A DNA stretch of 64,000 nucleotides from Actinomadura_E scrupuli (GTDB taxonomy: Bacteria > Actinomycetota > Actinomycetes > Streptosporangiales > Streptosporangiaceae). A program made the position numbers and the translations under genes. Under the pieces are notes generated by a model. That model made no database searches, was not told the origin of the DNA, and saw only the letters and a program-made list of their open reading frames with translations. Numbering within the stretch: position 1 is the first letter of the stretch; each line of letters begins with the position of its first letter. Positions 1 through 8,986 of this stretch are shown one piece after another. Where the stretch lies: contig NZ_JBPCCU010000001.1 of the NCBI RefSeq assembly GCF_050971785.1, positions 1,302,001 to 1,366,000 of the forward strand. The letters are read 5' to 3'.

Positions 1-591
1 GGCTGGACGGAGTTCCGCTCCCGCAGCTGGATGTGGTCGGTGATCCTCATGTGGGTGTTCTTCGGCGTCCTGGTCTTCGGCCCGTACATTCCGCTGAGCT
101 CCCGCCTGATCGGTGACCGGCTCGGCGAGGCCGCCTACGGCTGGGTGATGGCCGGCTTCGGCGCCGGCACCGTCCTCGGCGGGCTGGTCGCGATCCGGTT
201 CCGGCCGTCGCGACCGCTCGCCGCCGGCGGCGTGGCCATGTCCGCGTTCGCGTTCATCCCGCTGTCGGTGGCGCTGGAACTGCCGTTGCCGCTGCTGATG
301 GCGGGTCATCTGCTGGGCGGGGCGGCCTGGGCGTTCTGGTCGGTGATGTGGTCGACGAGCGTGCAGACGCAGGTCGCCGCCGACGTCCTCAACCGGGTCA
401 CCGCCTACGAGGTGGCCGGATCGGTGGCCGGCGTCGCCGTCGGCCAGGCGCTGGTGGGGCCGGTCTCGGACCTCGTCGACCCCCGGGACCTGCTGTTCGT
501 CTCCACCGGCGTCAGCTTCGCGGTCTGCGCGGCCCTGCTGCTGACGCCTCCGGTCCGGCGGCTGCGCCGAGCCCGGGACCAGCCGGGGTGA
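1..591 (+). CDS. MFS transporter, C-terminal part (5' end outside window)
   Basis: The frame is open from base 1, so the gene begins upstream; 196 codons are visible. The protein is a string of hydrophobic helices with short basic loops (for example RFRPSR between helices), as in the C-terminal half of a 12-helix major facilitator permease. It ends in a basic tail (RRLRRARDQ). The family exports or imports small molecules using the proton gradient; the substrate cannot be told. It is convergent with the ArsR-like regulator gene, and the two coding ends overlap by 80 bp. Confidence 0.8.
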   Translation, partial: GWTEFRSRSWMWSVILMWVFFGVLVFGPYIPLSSRLIGDRLGEAAYGWVMAGFGAGTVLGGLVAIRFRPSRPLAAGGVAMSAFAFIPLSVALELPLPLLMAGHLLGGAAWAFWSVMWSTSVQTQVAADVLNRVTAYEVAGSVAGVAVGQALVGPVSDLVDPRDLLFVSTGVSFAVCAALLLTPPVRRLRRARDQPG

Positions 592-1579
592 CGACGGGCT
601 CACGCCGGCCGGCCAACCGGTCGCCGAGAGGGCTGCGGCGGTACAGGACCTGCCGTCCGCTGCGAGCCCGGGTGACCAGGCCCGTGGCGTACAGCACGCG
701 CAGGTGCTGGGACACCGCACTCGGGGTCACCCTCAGGCGGCGGGCGAGCTCCACCGTGGCCAGCGGCTCATCGAGGAGGTGGAGCAGCCTCGCTCTCGGC
801 ACGCCGAGCAGCGACGCGAGCGCGGGCGCGTCGGTGGCCGGCGCCGGGGCCCACAGCGTGGCCACGCCACGGCTGGGATACACCAGCAGCGGCGGTTCCT
901 CCGGGCTGATCGGGGGCGTGGGTTTGTGGGCGAACACCGATGGCACGAGCAGCAGCCCTCGGCCGGACGCCGCGACGCGGTGCCGGCCGATCATCTGGTC
1001 GATGTGCAGCACGCCGTTCCGCCACTCCAGATTCGGGTGCATGTCGGAGAACAGCAGGCGAGCGCCTCCGATGGCCAGCTGCCGCGCACGGTAGGTCATG
1101 TCGGCCTCCAGCAGCAGCTGGACCTGCGGCCATATCGGCCGGACGGCGAGCTCCCAGTACTGCCGCAGGAGCTCGCAGAGGGCATCGCGGAGCCCGACGA
1201 CGGACGCGTCATCGGCGGCGGTGGCGTCCCGGAGGGCTTCGGGGAGCGAGCCCGGCGCGTGCGCGGCCCGCAGGTCGCGGCGGACCAGATCGGGAGCGGC
1301 CCGGCGGACGCGGGCGAGTTCTTCCTCGAAGGCCGGGGCGAAGCTCGCGGGGCGCGGGGTCAGGAAGTCGGGGAGGGCGCGGGTGTCCCCGACCAGGGAC
1401 ATCAGCAGACCGCTGTCGAGCGCGCCGAGCCCACCAAGAACGGACCTGCGCCACGGGAGGTGCAACGCGGACAGGCCCGGGTCTTGCAGCACCCGCAGGC
1501 TGAGCATGGTCTCGTTCAGGGGCGAGACGGCGAAGCGCGTGTCCGCGAGGTCCTCGACGCCGAGCACAAAGTCGATCAT
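512..1579 (-). CDS. ArsR-type winged-helix transcriptional regulator with DUF5937-like N-terminal domain
   Basis: This 355-aa protein has a C-terminal winged helix (about residues 250-320), with the recognition helix in TPSAVSQHLRVLYATGLV and the wing in GRQVLYRR. The long N-terminal region opens MIDFVLGVEDLADTRFAVSPL, as in the actinobacterial ArsR/DUF5937 group. I chose the ATG at 1577-1579 because homologous proteins begin at this motif; the frame stays open further upstream, but that stretch does not look coding. It is divergent from the downstream MFS gene, which it may repress (inference). No metal-binding cysteine pair is seen in the HTH. Confidence 0.8.
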   Translation of the reverse strand: MIDFVLGVEDLADTRFAVSPLNETMLSLRVLQDPGLSALHLPWRRSVLGGLGALDSGLLMSLVGDTRALPDFLTPRPASFAPAFEEELARVRRAAPDLVRRDLRAAHAPGSLPEALRDATAADDASVVGLRDALCELLRQYWELAVRPIWPQVQLLLEADMTYRARQLAIGGARLLFSDMHPNLEWRNGVLHIDQMIGRHRVAASGRGLLLVPSVFAHKPTPPISPEEPPLLVYPSRGVATLWAPAPATDAPALASLLGVPRARLLHLLDEPLATVELARRLRVTPSAVSQHLRVLYATGLVTRARSGRQVLYRRSPLGDRLAGRREPVVTPAGPGLGAAAGPEASAAGPRRPRS

Positions 1580-1709
1580 TAAGCCGTACGCTACATCGAT
1601 TGGCGGCGGAACGCCGGTGCCGTGGACTTCGAGGCATGACACCTGCGATTCCATGGCACGGCGATCCGCACAGGCCCGGCACGCGGCGCGGGCGGGCCGG
1701 TGGGCCGAG

Positions 1710-2978
1710 ATGAGCCGCCGGATGGTCCTGATCCTGGCCGTGACCTGCGCCGTGGCCGTGGGCAACATCTACTTCCCGCAGGCGGTAAGCCCGCTGGTCG
1801 CCGCCGGGCTGGGGGTGTCACCCGATTCCGCCGCGCTGGTGGTGACCGCCACCCAGGTCGGCTACGCCGCCGGGATCTTCCTGCTGGTGCCGCTCGGCGA
1901 CCGGCTCCCGCATCGCACGTTCCTCGTCACCCTGCTCGCTCTGACCGGCGCGGGCCTGCTCGCCGCGGGCTGCGCACCCGCCCTCGCGCCGCTCGTCGCC
2001 GCGAGCGTCCTCGTCGGTGTCACCACCGTGGCCGCGCAGGTCGTCGCCCCGCTGGCGGCCGGGCTCGTGGCCGCCGATCGCCGCGGAGCCGTGATGGGCA
2101 CCCTGCTGAGCGGGTCGATCGGCGGCATGCTGCTGGCCCGCACCTTCAGCGGGTCGCTCGGCGACTGGCTGGGTTGGCGGGCCCCGTACCTGGTGGCCGC
2201 CGTCCTGGTCCTGGTCCTCGCGGCGGTCCTGGCCTTCGCGGTGCCGGTCACGACCCCGCCCTCGCGCCGGCCGTACCCGGCACTGCTGGCCGAGTCGCTG
2301 CGCCTGCTCCGCACCGAGCCGGACCTGCGCCGTTCCTGCCTCTACCAGGCGACGATCTTCGCGGGGTTCTCGGCCGTCTGGACCTGCCTGGCGCTCCTCC
2401 TCGCCGGTCCGGCGTACGGCCTGGACGCGCAGGCGGTCGGCCTGCTCGCCCTGGTCGGCGGGGCGACCATGCTCTGCACCCCGCTCGCCGGACGCCTGGT
2501 GGACCGCCGGGGGCCCGATCCGGTGAACCTCGTCTGCATGCTCGGGGTCCTCGTCTCGGCCGTGGTCCTCGCCGCAGGCGCCGCGGGCGGCGCGCCCGGT
2601 CTCACCGCCCTGATCCTCGGCACGCTGCTGCTCGATGTCGCGATGCAGTCCGGCATGGTCGCCAACCAGGCACGGGTCCTCGCCCTGCGTCCCGACGCCC
2701 GCAGCAGGCTCAACACCGCCTACATGACCTGTGCCTACCTGGGCGGCAGCGCGGGCTCGTGGCTCGGGGTGCGCGCCTACGGCCAGGCCGGATGGCCGGG
2801 AGTGTGCGCGCTCGTGGCGTTGCTCGCCGCGCTCGCCCTGGCCCGACACCTCGTGGTGCTGTTCGGCCGGAGGCCCGGTCCAGCGCGGCAGCGCATCCAC
2901 CACCGGGCGGCGGATCCGGATCCCTCCCGGGCGTGCTCGGACGATCGGGCGGTAGCCGATCGTCCGTATGGCCGGTGA
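1710..2978 (+). CDS. MFS transporter
   Basis: A 422-aa protein with about 12 predicted membrane helices. It starts with a helix containing NIYFPQAVSPLVA, the signature of the arabinose/inner-membrane drug-resistance type of MFS permease (NIYYxQPLLP). The loop between helices 2 and 3 holds PLGDRLPHR, matching MFS motif A. The ATG at 1710 is used; an in-frame ATG at 1653 would add 19 residues and cannot be excluded, as neither has a strong Shine-Dalgarno. It is divergent from the ArsR-like regulator, suggesting a regulated exporter pair; the substrate is unknown. Confidence 0.82.
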   Translation: MSRRMVLILAVTCAVAVGNIYFPQAVSPLVAAGLGVSPDSAALVVTATQVGYAAGIFLLVPLGDRLPHRTFLVTLLALTGAGLLAAGCAPALAPLVAASVLVGVTTVAAQVVAPLAAGLVAADRRGAVMGTLLSGSIGGMLLARTFSGSLGDWLGWRAPYLVAAVLVLVLAAVLAFAVPVTTPPSRRPYPALLAESLRLLRTEPDLRRSCLYQATIFAGFSAVWTCLALLLAGPAYGLDAQAVGLLALVGGATMLCTPLAGRLVDRRGPDPVNLVCMLGVLVSAVVLAAGAAGGAPGLTALILGTLLLDVAMQSGMVANQARVLALRPDARSRLNTAYMTCAYLGGSAGSWLGVRAYGQAGWPGVCALVALLAALALARHLVVLFGRRPGPARQRIHHRAADPDPSRACSDDRAVADRPYGR

Positions 2979-3010
2979 TCCCGCCGGGCCGCGAAGGCGG
3001 CCACCGGCGT

Positions 3011-3054
3011 GGCGGTCTTCGCCGCCGATCCGGTGCACGGACGGGCCGTTTTTT
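3011..3054 (+). terminator. Possible Rho-independent terminator after the MFS gene
   Basis: A GGCGG/CCGCC hairpin with a TCTTCG loop (3011-3026) is followed by a short ACGG/CCGT stem and a run of six T at 3049-3054. It lies between the MFS stop and the kinase start. T runs are rare here, which is the main support. Confidence 0.35.
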
Positions 3055-3112
3055 GAGAGGCTCTGGTCGGGTCGCATTCGGGGGAGCACCCTCCAGTTCG
3101 TCTTGACCGCGG

Positions 3113-5344
3113 GTGGCTGAGAGAGGCGGCGTGGTGGAGCCTGGGGTGCTGCTGGGCGGCAGGTACCGGCTGGCCGACCGGCTGGGGCGGGGCGGCATGG
3201 GGGAGGTGTGGTCGGCCGCCGATCAGGAATTGGGCCGGCGGGTGGCGATCAAGGTCGTGCTGGCGGACCTGGGCGCTGATCCGGCGTTGATCGCCCGGCT
3301 GCGTCACGAGGCCAGGACGGCGGGCGGCTTGCAGCATCCCGCCATCACCGTGGTGCACGACATCGGAGAGCACGACGGGCATCCGTTCTTCGTGATGGAG
3401 TTACTGGAGGGCACCGACTTCAACACCCTGCTGACCCGCGACCCCGGTGGGCTGCCGGTCCAGCAGGTGGTGGCGCTGATGGGCCCGGTGGCCGAGGCAC
3501 TGGCCTACGCCCATCGCAAGGGCGTGGTGCATCGCGACATCAAGCCCGCCAACCTGATGAAGCTGACCGAGGGCGGGGTCAAGATCTGCGACTTCGGGAT
3601 CTCCCGTTACGCGGACGCCACCACCCAGCTCACCCAGCCCGGCAGGCTGCTGGGCACACCGGCCTACATGGCTCCGGAGCAGTACGAGAGCAGGCCCGCC
3701 GATGCCCGCACCGACCTGTACTCCTTCGGCTGCACCCTGTACGCCCTGCTGACCGGCCGGCCGCCCTTCACCGGCCCGTCACTGGCCGCCGTGATGCACC
3801 AGCACCTCACCGCACCCCCGCCCCGGCTCACCACGGAACGCCCGCACGTCCCGGCGGAACTGGAACAGTTGCTGCTGCGCCTGCTCGCCAAGGACCCCGG
3901 CGACCGGCCCGCATCCGGCACCCAGGTCAGCGAGGCCCTCCGTGCCCTGCCCGCCGCCGCGACCCCGCAGACGCACACGGCACCACCCGAGACGGCTCCG
4001 CCGGTCAGGCCGCCGACGGCACCGGCGACCATCGCCGGTCCGGGACCCCGCCTCCCGGCCTCGCCCGCCGAGACCGGCGCCGCCGAGCCGGACGGCAGCG
4101 GAGTCGAGCCGGAGACCGGCGGTACCGGGCCGGGGACCGGCGGTACCGGGCCGGGGACCGGCCCGCAGGCCCGGCCGCGGACGGTCGGGCCCGCCGAGAC
4201 CGGCCCGGCCGCGGGTACCGGGCCGACCGATCAGGAGGCCGCCACGGCGCCCCCGATCCGCGCCGCTCCGAAGCCGGGAGCCACCCGCCGCCGGCTGCTG
4301 CTCGCCGTGCTCGTGGCCGGGGCGGTCGGCGTTCCGGCCGGAGTGGTCCTCTTCGACTCCTCGCCACGTCCTGGCGCCACCCGTATCTCTCCCAGCGTCT
4401 CCGGCGTCTCCGGCGCACCGGCCGCTCACCAGGTCGCCCCCAGCAGGGAGCGCACGCTGACCGGGCACTCCGGTGACGTCGACTCGGTGGCGTTCAGCCC
4501 GGATGGCAAGGCTCTCGCCTCCGCCGGTGGTTACGACAAGACGGCACGGCTGTGGGACCTGGCCACCGGCCGCACCACCGCCACCTTCGCGGCCACGCTC
4601 GCCGGCACCGTCCATGACGACGCGGTCGACTCGGTGGCGTTCAGCCCGGACGGCAGGACCTTGGCCACCGCCACCTACCACAACGAGACCGTGCGGCTGT
4701 GGAATGTCCGAACCGGCCATGTCACCGCCACCTTCGCCGGCGTGTCGGTGGTGTTCAGCCCGGACGGCAGGACCGTGGCCACCGGCAGCTACGAGAAGGC
4801 GGTCCGGCTGTGGGACGTGGCCACCGGCCGTACCACCAGAACCCTCACCGGCGTCGATGTGGCGTTCAGTCCCGACGGCAGGACCGTGGCCACCGTCGGC
4901 AACGGCGCCGGCAACCGCGCCGCCGGCCGGAAGGCACAGCTGTGGGATTCGGCCACCGGCCGTATCGGCACGACCCTCACCGGCCATGCCGACTACGTCC
5001 TGTCGGTGGCGTTCAGCCCGGACGGCAGAAGCCTGGCCACCGGCAGTTCCGACAAGACGGTTCGCCTGTGGGACGTGGCGACCGGCCGTACCACCAGGAC
5101 TCTCACCGGCGGCGGCAGCGGCGCCGTCTTCGCGGTGGCGTTCAGTCCCGACGGCAGGACTCTCGCCACCAGCAGCGGAAGCACCGGCTCCGACAACGCG
5201 GTCAGGTTGTGGGACGTGGCCACCGGCAGCCTCACCGCCACCCTCCCGGGGCGGGGCCTCACCTCGGTGGCGTTCAGCCCGGACGGCACGACTCTCGCCA
5301 CCGGCGGCTTCGACGGCCACATCGGGCTGTGGAGGATCAGGTGA
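3113..5344 (+). CDS. Membrane serine/threonine protein kinase with C-terminal WD40 beta-propeller
   Basis: A 743-aa receptor-like kinase. The kinase domain spans about residues 17-280, with glycine loop GRGGMGEV (25-32), Lys47, HRD (140-142), DFG (160-162) and APE (188-190), so it looks active. A Pro/Gly/Thr-rich juxtamembrane linker (285-392) contains a tandem GGTGPGT repeat. One membrane helix lies at about 395-415. Residues 450-743 hold seven WD40 repeats, each with an FSPDG turn and ending LWD-ATG, enough for one complete propeller; by topology it should be extracytoplasmic and act as the sensor. GTG at 3113 is used; GTG at 3131, after GAGAGG, is an equally good start. Confidence 0.93.
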   Translation: MAERGGVVEPGVLLGGRYRLADRLGRGGMGEVWSAADQELGRRVAIKVVLADLGADPALIARLRHEARTAGGLQHPAITVVHDIGEHDGHPFFVMELLEGTDFNTLLTRDPGGLPVQQVVALMGPVAEALAYAHRKGVVHRDIKPANLMKLTEGGVKICDFGISRYADATTQLTQPGRLLGTPAYMAPEQYESRPADARTDLYSFGCTLYALLTGRPPFTGPSLAAVMHQHLTAPPPRLTTERPHVPAELEQLLLRLLAKDPGDRPASGTQVSEALRALPAAATPQTHTAPPETAPPVRPPTAPATIAGPGPRLPASPAETGAAEPDGSGVEPETGGTGPGTGGTGPGTGPQARPRTVGPAETGPAAGTGPTDQEAATAPPIRAAPKPGATRRRLLLAVLVAGAVGVPAGVVLFDSSPRPGATRISPSVSGVSGAPAAHQVAPSRERTLTGHSGDVDSVAFSPDGKALASAGGYDKTARLWDLATGRTTATFAATLAGTVHDDAVDSVAFSPDGRTLATATYHNETVRLWNVRTGHVTATFAGVSVVFSPDGRTVATGSYEKAVRLWDVATGRTTRTLTGVDVAFSPDGRTVATVGNGAGNRAAGRKAQLWDSATGRIGTTLTGHADYVLSVAFSPDGRSLATGSSDKTVRLWDVATGRTTRTLTGGGSGAVFAVAFSPDGRTLATSSGSTGSDNAVRLWDVATGSLTATLPGRGLTSVAFSPDGTTLATGGFDGHIGLWRIR

Positions 5345-5443
5345 TGACCTGCCGGCCACGGCCGCCCGCGGGCGCCGGGTTTCTCATGCAACCTTCAGAG
5401 AAGGTGATCGTAGGTTTCATCGTCCGGGCCGATCGTGGAGGGC

Positions 5444-6874
5444 ATGACGACCACAGCCGCGTCCCGGCCCGCTGAGCCTCGATCGGCTCGTTCGCCCGGT
5501 GTCGCCCGGCCGCGCCCGACCCCTCGCTGGTGGGCGGACGCGGCCGGTGCCGGCGCGGGGCTGAGCCTGCTGGTCGTGACGGCGCTCTGGATGAGCGAGC
5601 GGGGTGTGCAGCAGGCACTGGCCGGCGGCCCGGACGCCGTGTCGGCGATCGGCCGGCTGACCGGACTCTGGGCGTCGGATCTGCTGCTGGTGCAGGTGCT
5701 GCTGATGGCGCGTGTGCCCTTGGTGGAGCGGGCGTTCGGGCAGGACCGCCTGGCCCGCTGGCACCGGTGGACGGGGTTCACGTCGTTCCATCTGATGCTG
5801 GCCCACCTTGTGCTGATCACGGTCGGTTACGCCGGATCGACCCACGCCAACGTGTTCGCGGAAGCATGGGAATTGATCGTCTCCTACCCGGGCATGCTGC
5901 TGGCCACCGCCGGCACCGCCGCGCTGGTCATGGTCGTCGTCACGTCGGTGCGGGCCGCCCGGAGGCGGCTGCGGTACGAGTCCTGGCACCTGCTGCACCT
6001 CTACGGCTATCTCGGCGCGGGCCTCGCGCTCCCGCACCAGCTGTGGACCGGCACGGACTTCGCCGGTTCCGCGTGGGCGAGGACGTACTGGTGGACGGTG
6101 TACGGGGTGTCGGCCGGCTCGGTCCTGGTCTACCGCATCGGGTTGCCCGCCTGGCGCAGCCGGCGGTACCGGCTGACCGTCAGTCACGTCGTGCCGGAGG
6201 GGCCCGGACTGACCTCGGTCTATCTCCGGGGCCGCCGGCTGGAGAAGCTGCCGGTCCGGGCGGGGCAGTTCTTCCAGTGGCGCTTTCTCGACGGGCCCGG
6301 CTGGTCGCGATCACACCCGTACTCGCTGTCCGGTCCCCCTCGTGGCGATCGTGGCGATCTCATCCGTATCACCGTGAAGGATCTCGGCGACGGCAGCGCC
6401 CGGATCGCGTCCCTCCGGCCCGGGACGAAGGCGCTCATCGAGGGGCCGTACGGGAGGCTGACCGGCGAGACGTACACCGGCGGCCCGGTGGTGATGCTGG
6501 CGTGCGGCATCGGCATCACACCGTTGCTGGCCCTGCTGTGGGATCTTCCCTACCGCCCCGGCGACGCCACGCTGGTCTACCGGGCTCGTAACGAGGCGGA
6601 GGCGGCGTTCCGCGGCGAGCTGGACCGGCTGGCCGCGGAACGCGGGGTGCGGGTGGTCTACGCGTTCGGCCCGCGCTCCGCGCGGCCTTCGTGGCTGCCG
6701 CTGACATCGGCCGCCCACGGCGACGTCGAGGCGCTGCGCCGAGTCGCGCCCGCCATCGCCGGTTCCCACGTCTACGTCTGCGGTCCGGACGCGTGGACCG
6801 AGGCGGTGCGCGCCGCCGCGCGCACCGCGGGGGTCCGCGCCGATCACCTGCACACCGAACAGTTCGCCTGGTAA
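5444..6874 (+). CDS. Ferric-reductase-like transmembrane flavoprotein (cytochrome b domain plus FNR domain)
   Basis: A 476-aa protein. The N-terminal half has about six membrane helices with paired histidines (HRWTGFTSFHLMLAH, WHLLHLYGYLGAGLALPHQ) that fit the two b-haem sites of the ferric reductase/NOX family. The C-terminal half is a ferredoxin-NADP reductase module, with the FAD motif RSHPYSLS, the pyridine-nucleotide motif GIGITPLLAL, a CGPD motif and a terminal aromatic (EQFAW). It would pass electrons from cytoplasmic NAD(P)H across the membrane. ATG 5444 follows GGAGGG, although closely. It is first of a three-gene operon with an FMN-binding protein and ApbE, which are the likely electron acceptor and its maturase. 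Confidence 0.9.
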   Translation: MTTTAASRPAEPRSARSPGVARPRPTPRWWADAAGAGAGLSLLVVTALWMSERGVQQALAGGPDAVSAIGRLTGLWASDLLLVQVLLMARVPLVERAFGQDRLARWHRWTGFTSFHLMLAHLVLITVGYAGSTHANVFAEAWELIVSYPGMLLATAGTAALVMVVVTSVRAARRRLRYESWHLLHLYGYLGAGLALPHQLWTGTDFAGSAWARTYWWTVYGVSAGSVLVYRIGLPAWRSRRYRLTVSHVVPEGPGLTSVYLRGRRLEKLPVRAGQFFQWRFLDGPGWSRSHPYSLSGPPRGDRGDLIRITVKDLGDGSARIASLRPGTKALIEGPYGRLTGETYTGGPVVMLACGIGITPLLALLWDLPYRPGDATLVYRARNEAEAAFRGELDRLAAERGVRVVYAFGPRSARPSWLPLTSAAHGDVEALRRVAPAIAGSHVYVCGPDAWTEAVRAAARTAGVRADHLHTEQFAW

Positions 6875-6890
6875 TTCGAAGGAAGTGACG

Positions 6891-7352
6891 ATGCGACGGA
6901 TCACCCTCTGGCTGTTGTCCACGGTGGCGGTGCTGGTGCTGCTGTTCAGCTATCGCACCAGCACCATGGGCGGCGGCACGGCGGCCGGCGCGGGCGCCAC
7001 GTCCGGCCGGAACCCGGAGACCCCGGGCGGCTCCACCGGCACGGCCGCCGGCGGGAGCGGCGCACCGAGCGGCACCACCACCTACAAGGGCTCGGTCGCG
7101 CAGACCCGCTGGGGACCGGTGCAGGTCACCATCACCGTGACCGGCGGAAAGATCACGGATGTCGCGGTGCCGGTCTACCCGAACGGCAACCCCCGGGACG
7201 AGGAGATCAACGCCTATGCGCTGCCCGTCCTGCATCAGGAGGCACTGGCCTCCCAGAGCGCCGACATCGACACCGTCTCCGGCGCGACCGTCACCAGCGA
7301 CGGCTACAAGCAGTCCCTGCAGGCCGCCCTCGACGCCGCCCACCTGTCATGA
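6891..7352 (+). CDS. Extracytoplasmic FMN-binding protein, ApbE flavinylation substrate
   Basis: A 153-aa protein with an N-terminal membrane anchor (about residues 5-21), a Gly/Ser/Thr-rich linker, then an FMN-binding domain. The motif DTVSGATVTS (127-136) matches the DxxSGATxT/S flavinylation signature of NqrC/RnfG-type proteins; Thr133 is the predicted site of the phosphoester-linked FMN. AAGGA at 6879-6883 sits about 8 bp before ATG 6891, so this start is preferred over GTG 6885. It is 16 bp after the reductase gene and overlaps the ApbE gene. It should accept electrons from the reductase at the outer membrane face; the terminal acceptor is unknown. Confidence 0.9.
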   Translation: MRRITLWLLSTVAVLVLLFSYRTSTMGGGTAAGAGATSGRNPETPGGSTGTAAGGSGAPSGTTTYKGSVAQTRWGPVQVTITVTGGKITDVAVPVYPNGNPRDEEINAYALPVLHQEALASQSADIDTVSGATVTSDGYKQSLQAALDAAHLS

Positions 7353-8128
7353 CCACCGCCGTTCCGCGCCGGGCGTGGGTCGAGCAGATCATGGGCCTGC
7401 CGATCAGCATCCATGTGCGCGGCGGCGACCCGTCCGACGCGCACGTCGAGCACCTCGTCGCCGGAGTCTTCGACGACCTGTGCCACGCCGACGCCGTGCT
7501 CAGCCCCTACCGCGCCGACAGTGACCTGTCCCGCTGGGAGCGCGGTGAGCTCGCCCTCGCCGACGCCGACCCCGCGCTGGCGGAGGTGATGGCGTTGTGC
7601 GAGGAGGCGAGGGAGCGCACCGGTGGCTGGTTCGACCCGCGTGGGCTGCCGGACCCGCGCACCGGCGTCCCCCGGTACGACCCGTCCGGCCTGGTCAAGG
7701 GCTGGGCGGTGCAGCGCGCCGCCCGGCACCTCGCGGGCCTGGACGGGTACGGATGGTGCGTCAACGCCGGCGGTGACGTCCTGGTGCACGCACCCGCCGG
7801 CCGGCCGCCGTGGCGGATCGGTATCGAGGACCCGGACGACCCGGCCCGGGTGATGCGGGTCGTGGCCCGCTCCGGCGGCGCGGTGGCGACCTCGGGCACC
7901 GCCCACCGCGGTGCCCACATCATCGATCCGCGCACCCGCCGGCCGGCCACGTCGGTGCGGGCGGTCACCGTCGCCGGGCCGGAGCTGCTGTGGGCCGACG
8001 TGTACGCCACCGCCGCCGCCGCCGCGCAGGGCCCGGCGTCGCTGGCCCGGCTCGACGGTCTCGACGGCTACGAGGCGCTGCTGGTCACCTCCTCGGGTCT
8101 GCTGCGCACCACTCGCCGCTGGCCCTAG
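7349..8128 (+). CDS. apbE: FAD:protein FMN transferase (ApbE family)
   Basis: A 259-aa protein recognised as ApbE by its order of motifs: MGLPISIHV near the start, an LSPYRADSDLSRW segment, DPSGLVKGWAVQRA, NAGGDVLV, AVATSGTAHRGAHIIDP and ADVYATAA near the end. ApbE transfers FMN from FAD to a threonine of proteins with the DxxSGAT motif, and such a protein is encoded directly upstream with an ATGA overlap at 7349-7352. No signal peptide or lipobox is visible, so the enzyme may act before or without export, or be exported by an unrecognised route. The genetic linkage makes the substrate assignment strong. Confidence 0.92.
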   Translation: MTTAVPRRAWVEQIMGLPISIHVRGGDPSDAHVEHLVAGVFDDLCHADAVLSPYRADSDLSRWERGELALADADPALAEVMALCEEARERTGGWFDPRGLPDPRTGVPRYDPSGLVKGWAVQRAARHLAGLDGYGWCVNAGGDVLVHAPAGRPPWRIGIEDPDDPARVMRVVARSGGAVATSGTAHRGAHIIDPRTRRPATSVRAVTVAGPELLWADVYATAAAAAQGPASLARLDGLDGYEALLVTSSGLLRTTRRWP

Positions 8129-8201
8129 GGCCGACCACCACGCGAGCCGGTGACGCTTCCCCGCTCAGCTGGAGGCACGAGAGTCCGGGTGTTCCGGGGC
8201 C

Positions 8202-8870
8202 TCAGGACTTGGCCAGGACCGCTGCCTCGGCGTGGGGCTTCGCGGAACCCGAGATCTGGGTGATCACGTCGCGCAGGTGCTCGTGCATCGCGGCCTCCGC
8301 GCCGTCCGGGTCCCGTGCGACGATGGCGTCGATGATCTTCTCGTGCTGGCCGAGGGAGACGGCGGGCCGCCCCGGCTGGAGCGACAGCCGGAACTGGTGG
8401 CGGACGAGCTGGCCCTGGAGCCGGGTGAGGATGGTGCGGGCGGTCACCTGCCCCGCGATCTCCTGGATGAGGGCGTGCAGTGACGCGTTGAGATCCGAGT
8501 AGGCCAGCGGGTCGTGTGCCGCCACCTTCTCGCGCATCGCCTCCCTGATCGCGAGCAGCCGCTCGGCCTGCTCGGGCGTCACCCGCTCGGCGGCCTTCGC
8601 CGCCTGCAGGCCCTCGAGCACCATCCGTACTTCCGTGATCTCCACGGCCTCCTCGGTGGAGATCACGCGGATGCGGGCGCCCTTGTTGCGCTGCACCTCG
8701 ACAAGGCCGTCGGCGACGAGTTCGCGCAGTGCCTGCCGTACGGTGGAGCGGCTGACCTGGTAGAGGTCGGACAGCTCGGACTCGACGAGGCGCTGCCCGG
8801 CGGTGAAGTGCCCGTCCAGCACCGAGCGGCGGATCTTCACGACCAGATCCTGGGGATCGCCCGGTCCCAT
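8202..8870 (-). CDS. GntR-family (FCD) transcriptional regulator of the aromatic-degradation operon
   Basis: A 222-aa protein. The N-terminal winged helix includes QVSRSTVRQALRELVADGLVEVQRNKGARI, and the C-terminal FCD ligand domain begins near EITEVRMVLEGL. ATG 8868-8870 is preceded by GGGAGGA, a strong ribosome site. It is the last gene of a minus-strand cluster of ring-cleavage enzymes. The TTGTCAACA sequence in its own promoter recurs upstream of the first enzyme gene (13406-13417), so it most likely represses both transcripts and senses a pathway intermediate (inference). Confidence 0.9.
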   Translation of the reverse strand: MGPGDPQDLVVKIRRSVLDGHFTAGQRLVESELSDLYQVSRSTVRQALRELVADGLVEVQRNKGARIRVISTEEAVEITEVRMVLEGLQAAKAAERVTPEQAERLLAIREAMREKVAAHDPLAYSDLNASLHALIQEIAGQVTARTILTRLQGQLVRHQFRLSLQPGRPAVSLGQHEKIIDAIVARDPDGAEAAMHEHLRDVITQISGSAKPHAEAAVLAKS

Positions 8871-8912
8871 GATCTTCCTCCCGTGTCGGTCGGCCTGGAG
8901 CGGCGACTGAAA

Positions 8913-8927
8913 GTTGTCAACATTATA
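8913..8927 (-). promoter_or_regulatory. Candidate GntR operator overlapping a TATAAT -10 box (regulator promoter)
   Basis: Forward bases 8913-8924 read GTTGTCAACATT, an imperfect inverted repeat (TTGT-CA-ACA). On the minus strand a TATAAT hexamer (8927-8922) runs straight into it, so a bound protein would cover the transcription start. The near-identical site at 13406-13417 supports a shared regulator. FadR-subfamily GntR proteins bind sites of the TnGTnnnACnA type. Confidence 0.7.
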
Positions 8928-8986
8928 GGTACCGAACATGCGCATGATCTTTAAGCGCTCACCCGGGTCGCCCGCGGACCAGGGCA

